This document shows positions 48,401-60,317 of a stretch of 64,000 nucleotides of DNA, piece after piece. The stretch covers positions 372,001 to 436,000 of the forward strand of contig MU394071.1 of the NCBI GenBank assembly GCA_022578605.1. Reading direction: 5' to 3'. Made by a program: the position numbers and the translations under genes. The notes under the pieces are model-generated. The model was given only the letters and a program-made list of their open reading frames with translations. It did not search any database and had not been told where the DNA came from. Positions within the stretch are counted from its first letter, which is position 1. Every line of letters begins with the position of its first letter. Source of the stretch: Camillea tinctor (Eukaryota; Ascomycota; Sordariomycetes; Xylariales; Xylariaceae).

Positions 48401-49386
48401 AGACGGTCCCTTGAGAATCTGGAAAATAGCTAGGGGGGTTATCCCCTCTTCCTCGAGCCAACGATAGATCCCTCCACCGCTGGATATAGGTGACAGGTTG
48501 TTTGAAACCATGAATCCGAATAGGTTGATGGCTTGAGCCAAACTCATTCGCTCCGCCCTCTCAATGGCAAAATCGGGTCCATGGAATTCAGCTTTGAAAG
48601 CTGCAGTGGGCAAATACGAATCAATCATGGGTCGTACCGGATTAACTCCATTAGGATCGAGAGCCTTGCCGATAAAAGATATCAGACCGGCAGGGCTCGC
48701 GTCGGGGCTTTGGTCGAGAGACGGGTGAAATTCTGTTAGGAAGCTCAATATTGGTAAGAATATGTGCTAGCTTTGGTAGGGATAGAAGGTCTCTTACGTA
48801 TGAGATTCTTGAGTGTATCTTGGACTTGAAAAATTGGTAGTTCTTTGAATAGTAGTCTGTGTACGGGTATTGAAGGGGGTGTAAGGACCTGGAACCCTTT
48901 TGGTGTGTTCGGAGATGGTGCTGATAACTTGTTAGAGGCAGATACATTAAAGTTTGATGGTACATCTTACCCTGTGCCCATTTCAACTGCTCTGCCATGG
49001 TCATATGGCCTTGACGAGAAATCTCTTTGTGGAGTTTCTTCGAGGGTACTAGCATGCCGTCCATGTAAACAGCGCTAGCTTCCCCTTCCCTCTTACGTTT
49101 TTCAACCTTGCGAGATATGACTTGCCAAGTTTCCTTGGTCGTCTTCCTCATGAAGCCCCATTCTTTGAGGTGACGCTCATATTGCCCTTTGCTGTTAGAT
49201 GTTAGCAGACTCTACCACGGGTGTTTCACTCTGCTTATCGAGGTATTGTTATCACCTTGCCTGAAAGCCGTGCTTCGTTTCCATTGATTCCATTACGCCC
49301 CCCGAGCCTTGGAGAGGTCGTTTCTCGAGAATATAGAGAGAATGAATAGCATTCTTCCATTTACCCCAATCTTGAGATTCGTACAT
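45464..49386 (-). CDS. Clr5-domain protein with long ankyrin-repeat region, 1206 aa
   Basis: Three exons: 49386-49256, 49191-48971 and 48732-45464, with phases 2 and 1 matching. Exon 1 starts MYESQDWGKWKNAIHSLYIL and, with exon 2 (SKGQYERHLKEWGFMRKTTK), forms the Clr5 domain (about residues 5-60), here split by an intron. Residues about 150-1200 hold many ankyrin repeats, clearest at TPLQFASVMGNIPLVETLIK, SPLTMAAKFQAARVVDYLIE, TPLWAAASGGHWALAKSLIE, TALQIACRDGQKDVAELLIE and TPLQFAAIGGYLGIAHYLLE. Clr5 was named for a fission yeast silencing factor. Clr5-ankyrin proteins form large families in filamentous fungi, with unknown function. No enzymatic or NLR domain is seen. Alternative starts upstream (to 49437) exist, but the domain begins at 49386. 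Confidence 0.87.
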
Positions 49387-50530
49387 GCTGGTAGGATACG
49401 AACAATGAACGAGGCGGGAGTAAGAGGTATACAGCAATACGTGATAATATGGAGTTTCAGGGGAAGGCAGTGAAGAACTGATGGGGAAAAGGAATTGAAA
49501 ATGAAGAGGGATTAAAGGAGAAGAACGGATATTATATAGCGAAAAATAATGGTAAGGCTGTGATTGAGGGGACTAACTGGAGCTTGCTGAGTTCACATAA
49601 GGAAGATAGTACTAAATGATGTGCTTGTTGATTGGCCATTTCCAAAATCTCGTCTACCCGAACGGGACAAGTCAAAGATATTGCAAGTCACCATTCTGTG
49701 AGTCACCATTCTGTGATTGGATAATCCCAAATTCTCTCTAGAGTTGGATAGGGGCTCCGAAGACTACACCAGGCCACGTCAAGTGAATACTTGTCATACC
49801 CGTGGCTTGGATGGATGGAAGCTCCAAGTTGTGTTACCGACCTACATATGCAGTCTTGCATCAGGTACCTACCTAAGCACTAGGTAAGCACTCAGCTCAT
49901 AGGTACCCGTACACGACAGTAGAACGGGGGGGGAGGGAGGGGGAGGAGGGGTTGTGGCTATGGCTGTCTACATACGTAAATCTTTTGGTCTGGTTGGCCA
50001 ATCCCGAAATCTTGGATCCACTTAATGAAATCTTACAGCGATGGGCAGGTGTATATAGCCTTAGCAGGTGTATGAACCTTCCGGGCAGATAAGCCACTGC
50101 AACCTCGATATAGATGTTCCGTGACCTACATAATAGGGGCCATGATTGGTGAATCCCACTACCTTGTGCCCTTAGCACAAAGGCAAATCCTGCTGGGTAA
50201 AGCCAGTCTGATCTGATTGGGAGCTCCCAGATTCTTCTGGTGGGGCACAAGGAATAATACCGAGTTCTCTTATTGTAGCCTCCTCTACGCCATGAAGTCA
50301 ACACGTCTTCTCTATGGTCTGTCCCAAAATCCTCACTAAGAGATGGGATCGCATACTATTTTTGGGGGGGGAGGCTAACCTGGAGTGCGGACTGGAGAAG
50401 CGCATTCTCATTCTGCTTCAATAATCCCAACATGCCGTACCTTCATGGTATAAGTATCCCCCCTTGACCATCTATCAAGAAGTAAGTCCTTTTCACTTTC
50501 TTGTAGTTTGTATGTCATTCTAAAACAACT
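49387..50530. other. Upstream region of the Clr5-ankyrin gene with CCAAT-type repeats
   Basis: No gene is seen. Five ATTGG/TTGG motifs lie in a recurring context of GATTGG, about ten bases, then AAATCT or GATTCT: about 49630, 49715, 49992, 50144 and 50215. A perfect 15-nt tandem duplication (AGTCACCATTCTGTG) is at 49686-49715. The frame at 49897-50304 is not convincing. G-runs lie at about 49926-49953. Confidence 0.5.
49686..49715. repeat. Perfect 15-nt tandem duplication
   Basis: AGTCACCATTCTGTG is present twice head to tail, at 49686-49700 and 49701-49715, about 300 bp upstream of the Clr5-ankyrin start. Confidence 0.9.
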
Positions 50531-50934
50531 ATGGAACTTTCAACGGAGGCTATCGTCGCTATTGTTGCGTTACTCATCACTTGCCCACCATCCTTTGCTC
50601 TTATATGGTCCTGGATCATACGGCGCAACATCAGACGTAATAACCAAACCATATCTCTTAGCGGCAGCCCGGAATTACTTGGGCTTGACAACATGCTTCC
50701 TCATACGGCCATGGCCTATCACCTACCACGCTCACCGTATTTACGAACAATACAATCTAGCAATGTCATGCTCGATGTTGAGACCGGCATGCCATCCGCT
50801 GACCGTCGTCGTGGCACGTTCTCGTCATTTAACTTGACCATCAAAGAGGACGGTTTAGAAGTACGTACCCGTCTACTAACGCTACTAATATCTTCTGCTG
50901 ATCTCATTAGTATATTAGATATCACCCTCGATAA
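50531..50934 (+). CDS. Small single-pass membrane protein, 117 aa, uncharacterised
   Basis: Exon 1 (50531-50860) starts MELSTEAIVAIVALLITCPP and has one hydrophobic segment (residues about 7-28), followed by a basic patch (IRRNIRRNN) and a polar tail. A GTACGT donor, CTAAC branch site and TTAG acceptor define a 50-nt intron (50861-50910). Exon 2 (50911-50934) adds YIRYHPR-stop. Without the splice the frame runs on to 50950. The N-terminal segment could be a signal anchor. Short proteins of this type occur in many Sordariomycetes as hypothetical proteins; I know no function. Confidence 0.6.
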
Positions 50935-52192
50935 TTCGATCAACGGCTAGCATCCGACGTCTAGTCGAAGGAGAATACATACTCGCAAGCTCCAATTGTT
51001 CTTCCCCGAATGAACCTACACTGTATCCTCGTTCATTCTGTCCACTGAATAAGCTCATACAAGGGGAGCAATATCATGCCGGGAAATAGTGGGCCACTTA
51101 AGGAATGAGGTGAATCTATGGGCCGGACCGGAGGTTGGTAAGGGTCTCCTAGCGGGGGTGTTTAGGACCTCGAAAGACCACAATTGTCGGCCCGCCCGTG
51201 CAAGAGGCAATGGAGCGCAGTTCAAGTCGGAGGAAAGCATATGGTTATGTACACTAGGTATATAACTTGCACCTAGTTTGTTGTTTCTATATATCAGATT
51301 TAAGATGATGGAACGAGTAAAGTGAAACAAAGCAAGTTTATTAGATGAGGTATGATGCTACCGGCTGTATTTTAAGGTGGGGTACATTTATAAGGCACGT
51401 GATGTCGGGACTACTTACTACCTACACTACCTAATCATCCTCTGGCAGCTCTGGGGAGGTCCACTGAGCAAGATTACGTAAAACAAGCCATAGAGCTGCC
51501 AGTGGTAGGTACTACCGGTACTAGGTACCAGGTAGTAGGTAACCTAGTGTAGCGTCCGGGGGTTCGGCGCAAATGCAAATGCAAAGCTTCAGTTGAACTT
51601 TCCGTCTTCAGGGGCTAATACCCATTCTCTCTCCCTTAAGTATCACTTCCTTGGCTTTCTCATCTTCAAACAGCTTCGCGTTCATCCTCAGCACCTCGAC
51701 GACTTTGACGACCTTTTTTTTTGTTTGTTTCGGTCAACCACGACGGCAGAACCCGAGCTCCCCGACTTTCTGTATCCACCCGAGCCATTGTCTTGATTCG
51801 TCATTCGCGTTCCTCTCTTTAGATCCTATTCCGCATTAGTTTTCGTCGCCGTGTCTCGCGCGCCTCGTGTGTCTCGATCCGATCGTGAAATCTACTGTAT
51901 ACAACCGGATTGTACATCTACCAATCTCCTTGACGCAACCTACACTACGGACGGATAGAGGGCCAAGAGGTGGTGCGCATATGACGGTGCTTGACCTGTC
52001 GCATCCTAACCACCTTGCTCCTGTTGCGATTGGGTCATCGCACCGAGTTGGCGCATGCGACATCAATACAAGGAGAGGGAAAGAGGGAGAGAGTCTTATC
52101 CGATCGCCTGCTGCTGTCTCTGTATCGACAAATTAGTTCTAAACCTCAGCTTGGGACTATAAGCTGTGGTTAATCCACACTTAAACCCTTGA
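50935..52192. other. Intergenic and probable 5' leader of the AP-1 beta gene
   Basis: No gene is seen. TACCGGTACTAGGTACC-like palindromic sequence lies at about 51513-51546. A pyrimidine-rich block (51600-51840) precedes the AP-1 gene, with short frames in two phases that do not look conserved. Confidence 0.5.
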
Positions 52193-52254
52193 TCACCACC
52201 ACCACCACCACCACCACCACCACTACCACCGCCACCACCACCGCCGCCGCCACC
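52193..52254. repeat. (CAC)n/(CCG) repeat abutting a start codon
   Basis: A run of about 20 CAC, CCA and CCG triplets directly precedes the AP-1 beta start. It ends in a near-ideal Kozak context (GCCGCCACCATGT). Confidence 0.85.
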
Positions 52255-54955
52255 ATGTCGAGTGCCCAGGGATCTGGAGACTCGAAGCTGTTCGCTCGAG
52301 TAAGCACCCAATGCTATTTTCTTATGCTACCTACTCCCCCATTCCCTCTGCACCACCGCCGGATATTATATAATTCCTCCCCCTCATCCCCCGCTCCCTT
52401 CCCACATCTCCATTCTCTTCTCGTCTCGTTGCCCTACCTATCTCGCGCATAAGTTATCTCGAATGAATCCAAATCGAGATACCACACTACACGTTGCGCC
52501 TACAACATTACAATGCGACCATATCCCATTAATAATGAAACGCGATGGCCATGTTTCTTGCCTACATGCCCCCGGACTTTGGCTTACGACCATTGACTAT
52601 ACAGGGCAAAGTCGCCGAACTGCGGCTCGAGCTGAATAGCGGCAGCAAGAAGGACAAGAACTTCACCCAGAAGAAGATCGCATTGAAAAAGATCGTCGCC
52701 AACATGACTATGAGCAACAACGAAATGGTCTCGCTTTTCCCCGACATAATAGCTTGCATGCATATCCAGAGCTTGGAAATTAAGAAGATGTAAGCCTATA
52801 CCTGACACGCAGTAATTCCAATAGGGGGAGGGGGGAAGAAGACATACGATAGATGCTAACACGGGTTGAAAAAAAGGTGCTTCTTGTTTTTGGTGAACTA
52901 TTCGAGGATGCGTCCCGAGATCGCGGTAAAAGCGATCCCCGTTCTAGAGCATGTCAGTCTCTCTATATCTTCTATAAACCGAAACCCGTAGGCTGCGCAG
53001 AGCTGACCCAGTTCATCAGGATATGGAAGACAGCAACCCGCTCGTCAGGGCTTTAGCTCTCCGTACCATGTCCTACGTTCACGTCCGAGAATTCGTTGAA
53101 GCGACAGTTCCGATCGTAAAACGCCTGCTCAGGGATTCGGACCCTTACGTGCGGAAGACAGCCGCCTACTGCGTCGCCAAGCTGTATGATCATGATAAGC
53201 ACATGGTCGAACAGTCGGATCTGATAGACAGGCTGAATCAGCTGTTGAGAGATGACAATCCCACAGTTGTGGCGAGCGCCCTGGCCGCGTTGATGGACAT
53301 TTGGGAACGCAGTGATACTATCAAGCTTACCATAGACTATAGCAATGCGTCCAAGATGGTGGCTATTTTGGCGGACTGTTCCGAGTATGTACATGCCTTC
53401 TTCTACCTACTCTGCCATCCCGGACCTGTTACTAACATAGATGGCATCCAGGTGGGGTCAGACATACATTCTCGAGGCCCTCATGTCTTACGTACCTCAA
53501 GAGTCAGGGGAGGCTACACTACTTGCTGAGCGTATAGCTCCCCGTCTCTCGCACTCTAACTCCGCTGTCGTTCTGACATGCATACGGGTAATTCTGTACC
53601 TCATGAACTATATAGCCGATGAGAAGCAGATTTCGGCATTATGTCGCAAGCTATCCCCGCCTTTAGTTACGTTACTAGCCAAGGGACCCGAAGTCCAATA
53701 TCTCGCCCTGCGCAACGCTCTTCTCATCCTCCAGCGTCGGCCTGATGTACTCCGCAACGATATTCGGGTATTTTTCTGCAAATACAACGACCCTATCTAC
53801 GTCAAGGTCACCAAGCTCGAACTGATCTTCATGCTTGCGAATGAGAAGAACATCGATGAAGTCCTAACGGAATTACGGGAGTACGCAACTGAGGTGGATG
53901 TGCACTTTGTTCGCAAGGCTGTGCGCGCCATCGGCAAGCTGGCCATTAAGATTGAGCCGGCTTCCCGGCGCTGCATCAACCTGTTGCTCGAGCTAGTCGC
54001 AACCAAAGTACCTTATATTGTGCAGGAGGCTACAGTGGTGATCCGCAACATCTTCCGCAAGTACCCGAACCAATACGAGTCCATCATCGGCACGCTCTGC
54101 GAGCATCTCGATTCGCTCGATGAACCGGAAGCCAAGGCTGCCATGGTGTGGGTCATTGGACAGTACGCAGACCGTATCGAGAACAGTGACGCCCTACTTG
54201 AGGATTTTCTCTACACTTTTGCCGAGGAACCCGTCGAAGTGCAGCTTGCCCTGCTAACGGCAACCGTCAAGCTCTTCATCCAACGGCCTACAAAGGGTCA
54301 AGACCTCGTCCCTCGCGTTCTGAAATGGGCTACGGAAGAGACCGACAATCCGGACCTGCGTGACCGTGCATACATGTACTGGCGGCTTCTAAGCACCGAC
54401 ATGGCCGCGGCGAAACGCATTGTTATGGGTGAAAAACCGCCCATCACGGCCGAATCAGAAAAGCTCGATCCCCAGACCTTAGAGGAGATGTGCCTCAACG
54501 TCGGCACCCTCGCTACAATCTACCTCAAGCCCGTGCAGACCGTCTTCCGCAGCGCGCGACCCCGGCGCCTCGCCGATTCCCCCGCTCTCCAGAAGCACAC
54601 CCTACCTACGTCGGCCAACCTCCCCACCTTCGATAACAACAAGACCCTTTCCATGTTTGGTATGGGTGGCCAACCCGCCGTCATCCGCCCCTCGCAAGGT
54701 AATAGCGCAGCTGCGGCCGCAGCGGGGGGCGCGGCGGGCATGGCGACAGCGGTCAGTGATGCGGACGCGTACTTCGCCGGCATAGGCAGCCGGCAGATGG
54801 CGGCGATGGGTATCCACGATGACGATGAGGCGGGCGATGCGTTCGGTGGCGGGGCCGGCACCGAGACCGGATACGTGGTTAATCAGTACGCACCACAGCA
54901 GGTGATACAACCAGCGCAGGGGGTGGGAAGCAATGGCGACCTGTTGATGTTGTAG
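52255..54955 (+). CDS. APL2: AP-1 adaptor complex subunit beta-1
   Basis: Five exons: 52255-52299, 52605-52789, 52877-52952, 53020-53384 and 53452-54955, totalling 724 aa with matching phases. The start is [15 protein letters not shown]. Beta-adaptin signatures follow: [91 protein letters not shown] and [20 protein letters not shown]. The hinge after residue about 600 is Ala/Gly-rich and lacks the appendage ear, as is usual for fungal Apl2. The protein forms the AP-1 core that loads clathrin on trans-Golgi and endosomal vesicles. Exon 1 is short and preceded by a CAC repeat. Confidence 0.93.
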
Positions 54956-57230
54956 GGCAGCAGCAAGCAGAGACGCAGAGTCACGGGTTCGGAGGAGAGA
55001 GACCAGGAGAAAGGGTTTAAAACCCTTGCATCGTATTTTGAAAGGATTTGAAGAGGAATGAATAGAAAGAGGAGGGTTATGTTATTATCATTACGGAAGA
55101 GCACGGAACGAATATGCATATATTGATGGAAATGAAAGAGAGGTGCAGGGATGTACATATACTTCTGTGTTCGTGGATATCCTGACGAAAGAAGAGAGAA
55201 TACATGCGTACAAACTTATGCCGTTGCTATACAAGACTGATTCCTATGCCCGGGCCTGGAAATAGGGGCTAGGAGAAATTAGTCAGGCGTGGTTATGTCC
55301 ACATGAAGTGAAGTGGACTTTTTTAATGAGAGAAAGAGACAGTTTTAACAGATAAGATATACCAAAATCACGTTCTTATAAGAGAGAAGTTTATCATGAT
55401 TTACTTCTTCCACCCCCTTTTCAAGAAGAACGAAGACAGCGGTTGGGAAAGAGTGGATAGGGCAGAAGGGGAAAGGAGGGAGTCAGTATAAAGTTATTGT
55501 GACCTAGATGCTGGAATGTACATGATAGCTATTGATCCCTTGCTATGTGCTTCGTGTCGCAGTGTTTGGATGTCGTTGAATTAAGCATGGCGCAGGATGA
55601 CTGCATGTAAGGGAGTGTTCGTATGCAAGCCAAGGGGAACTGGGAGGTATTGGACGGTTGGGTGAAGATGTGGCTCGACGAGGGGACGTTACGAAGACAG
55701 AATGCGAATATGTATAGCATTGTAATGATGAAGTTGGGGAAGTTCCTGTGTGGCTGGGTATTGGTATTGGTATCACTGCTGTCTCGGCGTTGGGTAAGGC
55801 TTGCGATGTGCCCCTTTTGCTTCGAGGGCTTTACGGCAGTATCTGATAATTTAGCAAAGAGTTTTGGAGGCCGTTTTCTAAGTAGTTGAGGACAAGATTT
55901 CAATACAAGTCTTGGTGTTTGCATTTCTTTTGTCTGTTTAAGTTCAAAGCACTCCCTCATTTCAATCTCACACCTGCTATCGTTGATGGTAGCATTGTTG
56001 GTGGATTTAGTTAGTCATGGCTGAATGTATGGAGATACCTATTCAACACCACGGCCGCAACCACTATTGCCAGTAGCTACGAACATTTGGTTCCATGTCA
56101 AATTTGGCACAAATAGGCCAAAATTGTAGGACGTATTTGCCGGGAGTTTTATGTTAACATAGGCCCCACAGATAGCCGGTAAATCCGTTGTTGCATTTGC
56201 GAAGCGGACGCATGTAAGTAGGCTGTGTTATGACAGGAATGTTCCTATAGCATAGTGATATTCAACATGGGAAGACTCAAAACCTACTGCCCTCTCTTGA
56301 AATCCTCTCGTGACCTCTGCATTTGAAAACAACGATACCTTGTAGCTTTGACAATTTATCTCGCCATAATAGAGTCTACAGAATCGACCGGAACTCCCGG
56401 AAGTGGTCAACATGACTGGCAACTACTTTCTCGTGAAGAATCGAATACTTCTTAAGATTTTTTACCAACAAGAATTTCCAAGACCCTATTACAGTACGTG
56501 TTAGTGGTATCCCAAGTGTTAAGTCCTCTATCCCAGGCGGCTTTAAGCCCTGAGAACGGACTTATTAGACTATAACATTACGATACTCACTTTATCTTCG
56601 ACAATCGTCTAGGGGTATATCTCCGCCTACTCCGTATGCAACCAGCTTATACCCAAGCACAAGACTATAAATAACTTACTAAGCAGGCAGCACCGAATAT
56701 ATTCGGAATAGTACCATTAACCATCCGGGTTAGGGAACAAATCAAGAATCCGGATTTAGGACATAGATCACGCTCTTAATGCATAGAGTGACATTACAAG
56801 TGGAGGCTTGCGGATCAATTCTCACTCCATCATGTCTCGCGCGGTACTTTAGCTCGGCGAGACTCCACTACAATGCTGGAAACCATGATATTCGGAGACT
56901 ATCACACTATTATGGCGATGTATGCTCATGGCCACTGACTCGAACGGGGTACTATGCAGGCCGTCTTAAAGAATTTTGACCCGCTACTAACTCCGTGCCC
57001 GTTGGTGTACATTAGCTAAACTACAATGGATAGCTGTCCGAACTCCACGGGCAGGCAATGTGCCGAGAATAGAGCTACCTTTAAGGAAAGGTGGAAAACT
57101 CACTTATACAATGTCTACCCAGAGTTTATCAGGGAGTAGAAAAAATATAAGAACTTGAAATGATTTCCTATGTCAAGCTCCTCATCATTGTTCCCTAGAC
57201 GTTCAAGAACTTCGTTGATTGTATCCCAAA
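54956..57230. other. Intergenic region
   Basis: No gene recognised. The frames at 55529-55960 (minus) and 55623-55889 (plus) overlap on opposite strands and show no family. AT-rich DNA with scattered stops runs through 56000-57200. Confidence 0.45.
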
Positions 57231-58378
57231 ATGCAGAGAATCCTAGTTACAGGTAATCCAGACTGATAACCACGTGTTGCTCATGTGTCTCCCCCGCGAT
57301 TTTTACTATACTGACAGCATGCAGGTGGCTCCGGCTTCATTGCCACACATGTGATCGATGTCCTCGTAAAGGGTGGCTACTCTGTCCTTACAACCGTCCG
57401 CTCGGAATCGAAGGGACAGAGGCTACAGGCTGCCTACTCCGCCGACAAGCTCGACTTTGCTATTGTTCCCGATATCTCGGTGGTGGGAGCGTTTGACCAA
57501 GTCTGCAAGACTGGGGGATTTGACGCCGTGCTCCATGTAGCAAGCCCGGTGCGTCATGACAGCATGATAATAAAACCCCGGCAACAAGATGCTTACTATC
57601 TCTCCAGTTCCATTACAATGTTCGCGATCCCAAGAAGGACCTCATCGACCCAGCCGTGGTCGGCACCACCGGTATTCTCCGCTCCATCAAAGACCACTGC
57701 CCGAACGTCAAGCGCGTCGTCGTGACCTCGTCGTTCGCCGCCATTCTCGACTTCGCGCTGGTCCAGGCAGGCGTAGTCAAGACCTGGTCCGAGAAAGACT
57801 GGAACCCAATGGGCATCGACGACGCCCAAGCTAGCCCCATGATCGCCTACGCCGTGTCCAAAGTCCTGGCCGAGAAGGCCGCGTGGGACTTCGTCGAGAA
57901 GGAAAAACCGGGGTTCACCCTGACCACCATCACCCCCCCGCTGGTGTACGGGCCCGCCACGCAAGGCCTCAGCTCGCTGAGCTCCGTCAACACCTCGAAC
58001 CAGGTCATGGCCGACCTGGTCTCCGGCAAATACAAGGACGGCATGCCACCCACCGGCATACCGCTCTGGGTCGACGTGCGCGACGTAGCGCTAGCACACG
58101 TGAGGTCGTTGGAGCGCCCCGCGGCCGTCGGGAAGCGTTTCTTCACGGTCGCGGGCCACCACAGCCATCGCGACTTGCTCAGGATCGTGCGCGACAACTT
58201 CCCCGAGCTGCGGGAGAAGCTCCCGGAGAGCGGAGGCGAGCCTTCGAAGGACTTGCCCTCTTGGGGATACGATAACTCGAGCGCTTCGGAGGTGCTGGGG
58301 ATAAAGTGGACGACGTTTGAGAAGTCGACGGTGGATACTGTGAAGAGTCTACTGGAAATCTCTGGCGAGAAGGAATAG
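57231..58378 (+). CDS. NAD(P)-dependent ketoreductase (GRE2/dihydroflavonol reductase-like)
   Basis: Three exons: 57231-57252, 57325-57548 and 57608-58378, totalling 338 aa with all phases matching. The start MQRILVTGGSGFIATHVID contains the Rossmann GxxGxxA loop at residues 8-14. The catalytic YxxxK is YAVSK at residues 163-167. ITPPLVYGPATQ and WVDVRDVALAHV are extended-SDR signatures. The closest well-known relatives are yeast Gre2 (methylglyoxal/isovaleraldehyde reductase) and ketoreductases of secondary metabolite clusters. The substrate cannot be told from the sequence. The last exon is GC-rich against AT-rich flanks. Confidence 0.88.
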
Positions 58379-59186
58379 ATAGGCTGATGCTTTCGTGTTC
58401 TGTTACATATTCCAGTCGAAGTGGAAATGCTTGCTAAGAAGTATGAGGCGTTCGGGTAGACTGGATCTACCTAGCTTTAAGAATCTCCGCACCTAAGTAG
58501 TTAAACAATACATCGAGAAAGGAGCAAGAGCGAATTCAAAGATATCATCTCTCCGCAACCACACATTGCGGTACTTGGCTGCTGCGACGTTATTCGAGAT
58601 GAAATAATCAGCTTTGCACTATGAAGTCATACACAAACTAACCATCTGCTGTTCATGGAGTCACCAAGTGTCATGATTCTAGCAAAATGAATCGTAAGGC
58701 GATAGTGCATAACCTAGGTTAGCACGAAGCATGTAAGGTAGCCCCAGACCGGCCGTGACGCTAATGCAACCTGCGTATCTTCATCGCGGCTCAATAGTGT
58801 ATACCTAGGTGATTACCTAGGTATGCTAGGTTAATCTGCTGCTGACTTGGCATTTTATAATGCCGCCTGTGTTGTAAAGCTTAGCATAAGTGTTCGCATA
58901 TCCGGGTTGTCTCTACGTAATCCCCAAGACTAAACAACCTCAAAAACGGCGACAAAGTAGCTCTGTCTGGCTAGGCATTATGACTGTAGTAGTTAAACAC
59001 TTAACCTGTATTTTAGGATTGTCGTTCTGTAGGATTTCTTTTTTTTTTCGAACGCCAGTCAGCTATGTAGTCCCGATATATCCTATATATCTCTTGCACT
59101 TCAATGGTATATTTTAGGCTAAGTTCTAAGTCAGGTCACTTGTAGCAGTGATCTCACTCTGTAGGCACCTAGCTGAGACGTCGCCC
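58379..59186. other. Intergenic region
   Basis: No gene seen. ACCTAGGTGATTACCTAGGTA at 58803-58823 is a paired copy of the dispersed palindrome. A short frame at 58890-59117 is not convincing. Confidence 0.5.
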
Positions 59187-59823
59187 TTACGACTTCTTCC
59201 AAGCCTCGAATACCAATTCCCTGATTGTTCGTGTCTTGATATCCGGAAACTGGTCATTCAACGTGTTGGGGTGCTTCAGATCGAACACCCCTTCTTCAAA
59301 CATGCGGCCAAAGGCAGCGAAGAGGCCTTGCGACATCTCCTTCGGAAAGGAAGGGTACATATGTGGATGGGATGGTAGCTCAGTAATCCGACCAGCTTTC
59401 AACTCGTCCATAGGATCTTGCGTAACTGTGAACTTGACACCTTTGGCCTCCTCCACAACACGCAGAAACTCGTTCCACGTCACCTTGTCGCCGATGATGT
59501 AGGACTCTTTCTCCCATTCCGGTCAAGTGAGAAGTGCCGGTATGAAGCGCGCGATGTCGAATGTGTGTGAATGCGACTGGCACATCGCCAGACCCTGGTA
59601 TTGCCGCAACATTGTTTGCCACCTCGATTACAAGCGTCAAGGGATCGAGATACGATTTCACTTTCGGTAGAACCCAGTAATCGAGGAAGCATCCATTTAG
59701 GACTGCAGTGAATTCGAGAGATGTCGAATCGAGCCTTTTTAGGACCTCGAACTTGCCTTGAACGATCGGGAAATATGTAGCGATTCTGGTAGACCACTTT
59801 GTTAGCTTAAAAACAAGCATCAC
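59187..59823 (-). pseudogene. NmrA-like/isoflavone reductase-like protein, 5'-truncated and frameshifted
   Basis: The minus strand reads as the C-terminal two thirds of an NmrA-like NAD(P)-binding reductase, in two frames. Frame 1 (59823 down to about 59554) gives LDSTSLEFTAVLNGCFLDYW, VLPKVKSYLDPLTLVIEVAN and AAIPGSGDVPVAFTH. The same protein then continues in another frame from FDIARFIPALL, through an in-frame TGA after LLT, to PEWEKESYIIGDKVTWNEFL and on to the end FEAWKKS-stop. The shift sits in an ACACACA run (looks like a 2-nt loss) and the TGA lies about 40 nt later. The N-terminal Rossmann part is missing upstream of 59823. Two lesions plus truncation favour a dead copy. Confidence 0.8.
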
Positions 59824-60317
59824 GGTAAATGACCCAGTATGTGTGTTAATAATGAGAGCACACTCGGGCCATCGGAGTGACTGCTCCGAGCGAAGTACAC
59901 GAATGACACGATAGGGACAGACAGATTAAGTCCATAGTAGGCATATCAGAATGTCTCCGAGCCAGAGGATGTGAAGGAGGCTAGCCAATATCTGCAGGAG
60001 TGAAAGCACTTCGTGCCCGGGATTCGAGACTCTCAACAAAGACGTGTTTTAACCCTTTCAAGGTTAGTTCTAGGTCGTCTTATAAGCAGGTTGCATTAGT
60101 GTGAGGGCCCCGGTTACCGGATCTCTACGTATTGGACTTTGCTTCTGTGCTAGTTGACGCACGAAGTAAACACCCACACAACGTCACGGTGCCATGGAGC
60201 TATCTAACGGGAGAAGCCCAGACGAAAAGATTGAAAATCATTTATATATGTCCCCAGCTAAAGCTCGTTTTCTCGGGGACTTTAGATGGCAAATACAACG
60301 CGTTAAGCCGATCTACA
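59824..60317. other. Intergenic region between a pseudogene and an aldo/keto reductase gene
   Basis: Nothing recognised. An open frame from 60132 runs into the aldo/keto reductase coding region, but its first 62 codons lack family character, so I start the gene at 60318. Confidence 0.5.

Noticed and set aside
60132..60317. Upstream start for the aldo/keto reductase
   Set aside because: The frame is open, but the extra 62 residues lack family character; the ATG at 60318 gives a normal-length protein.
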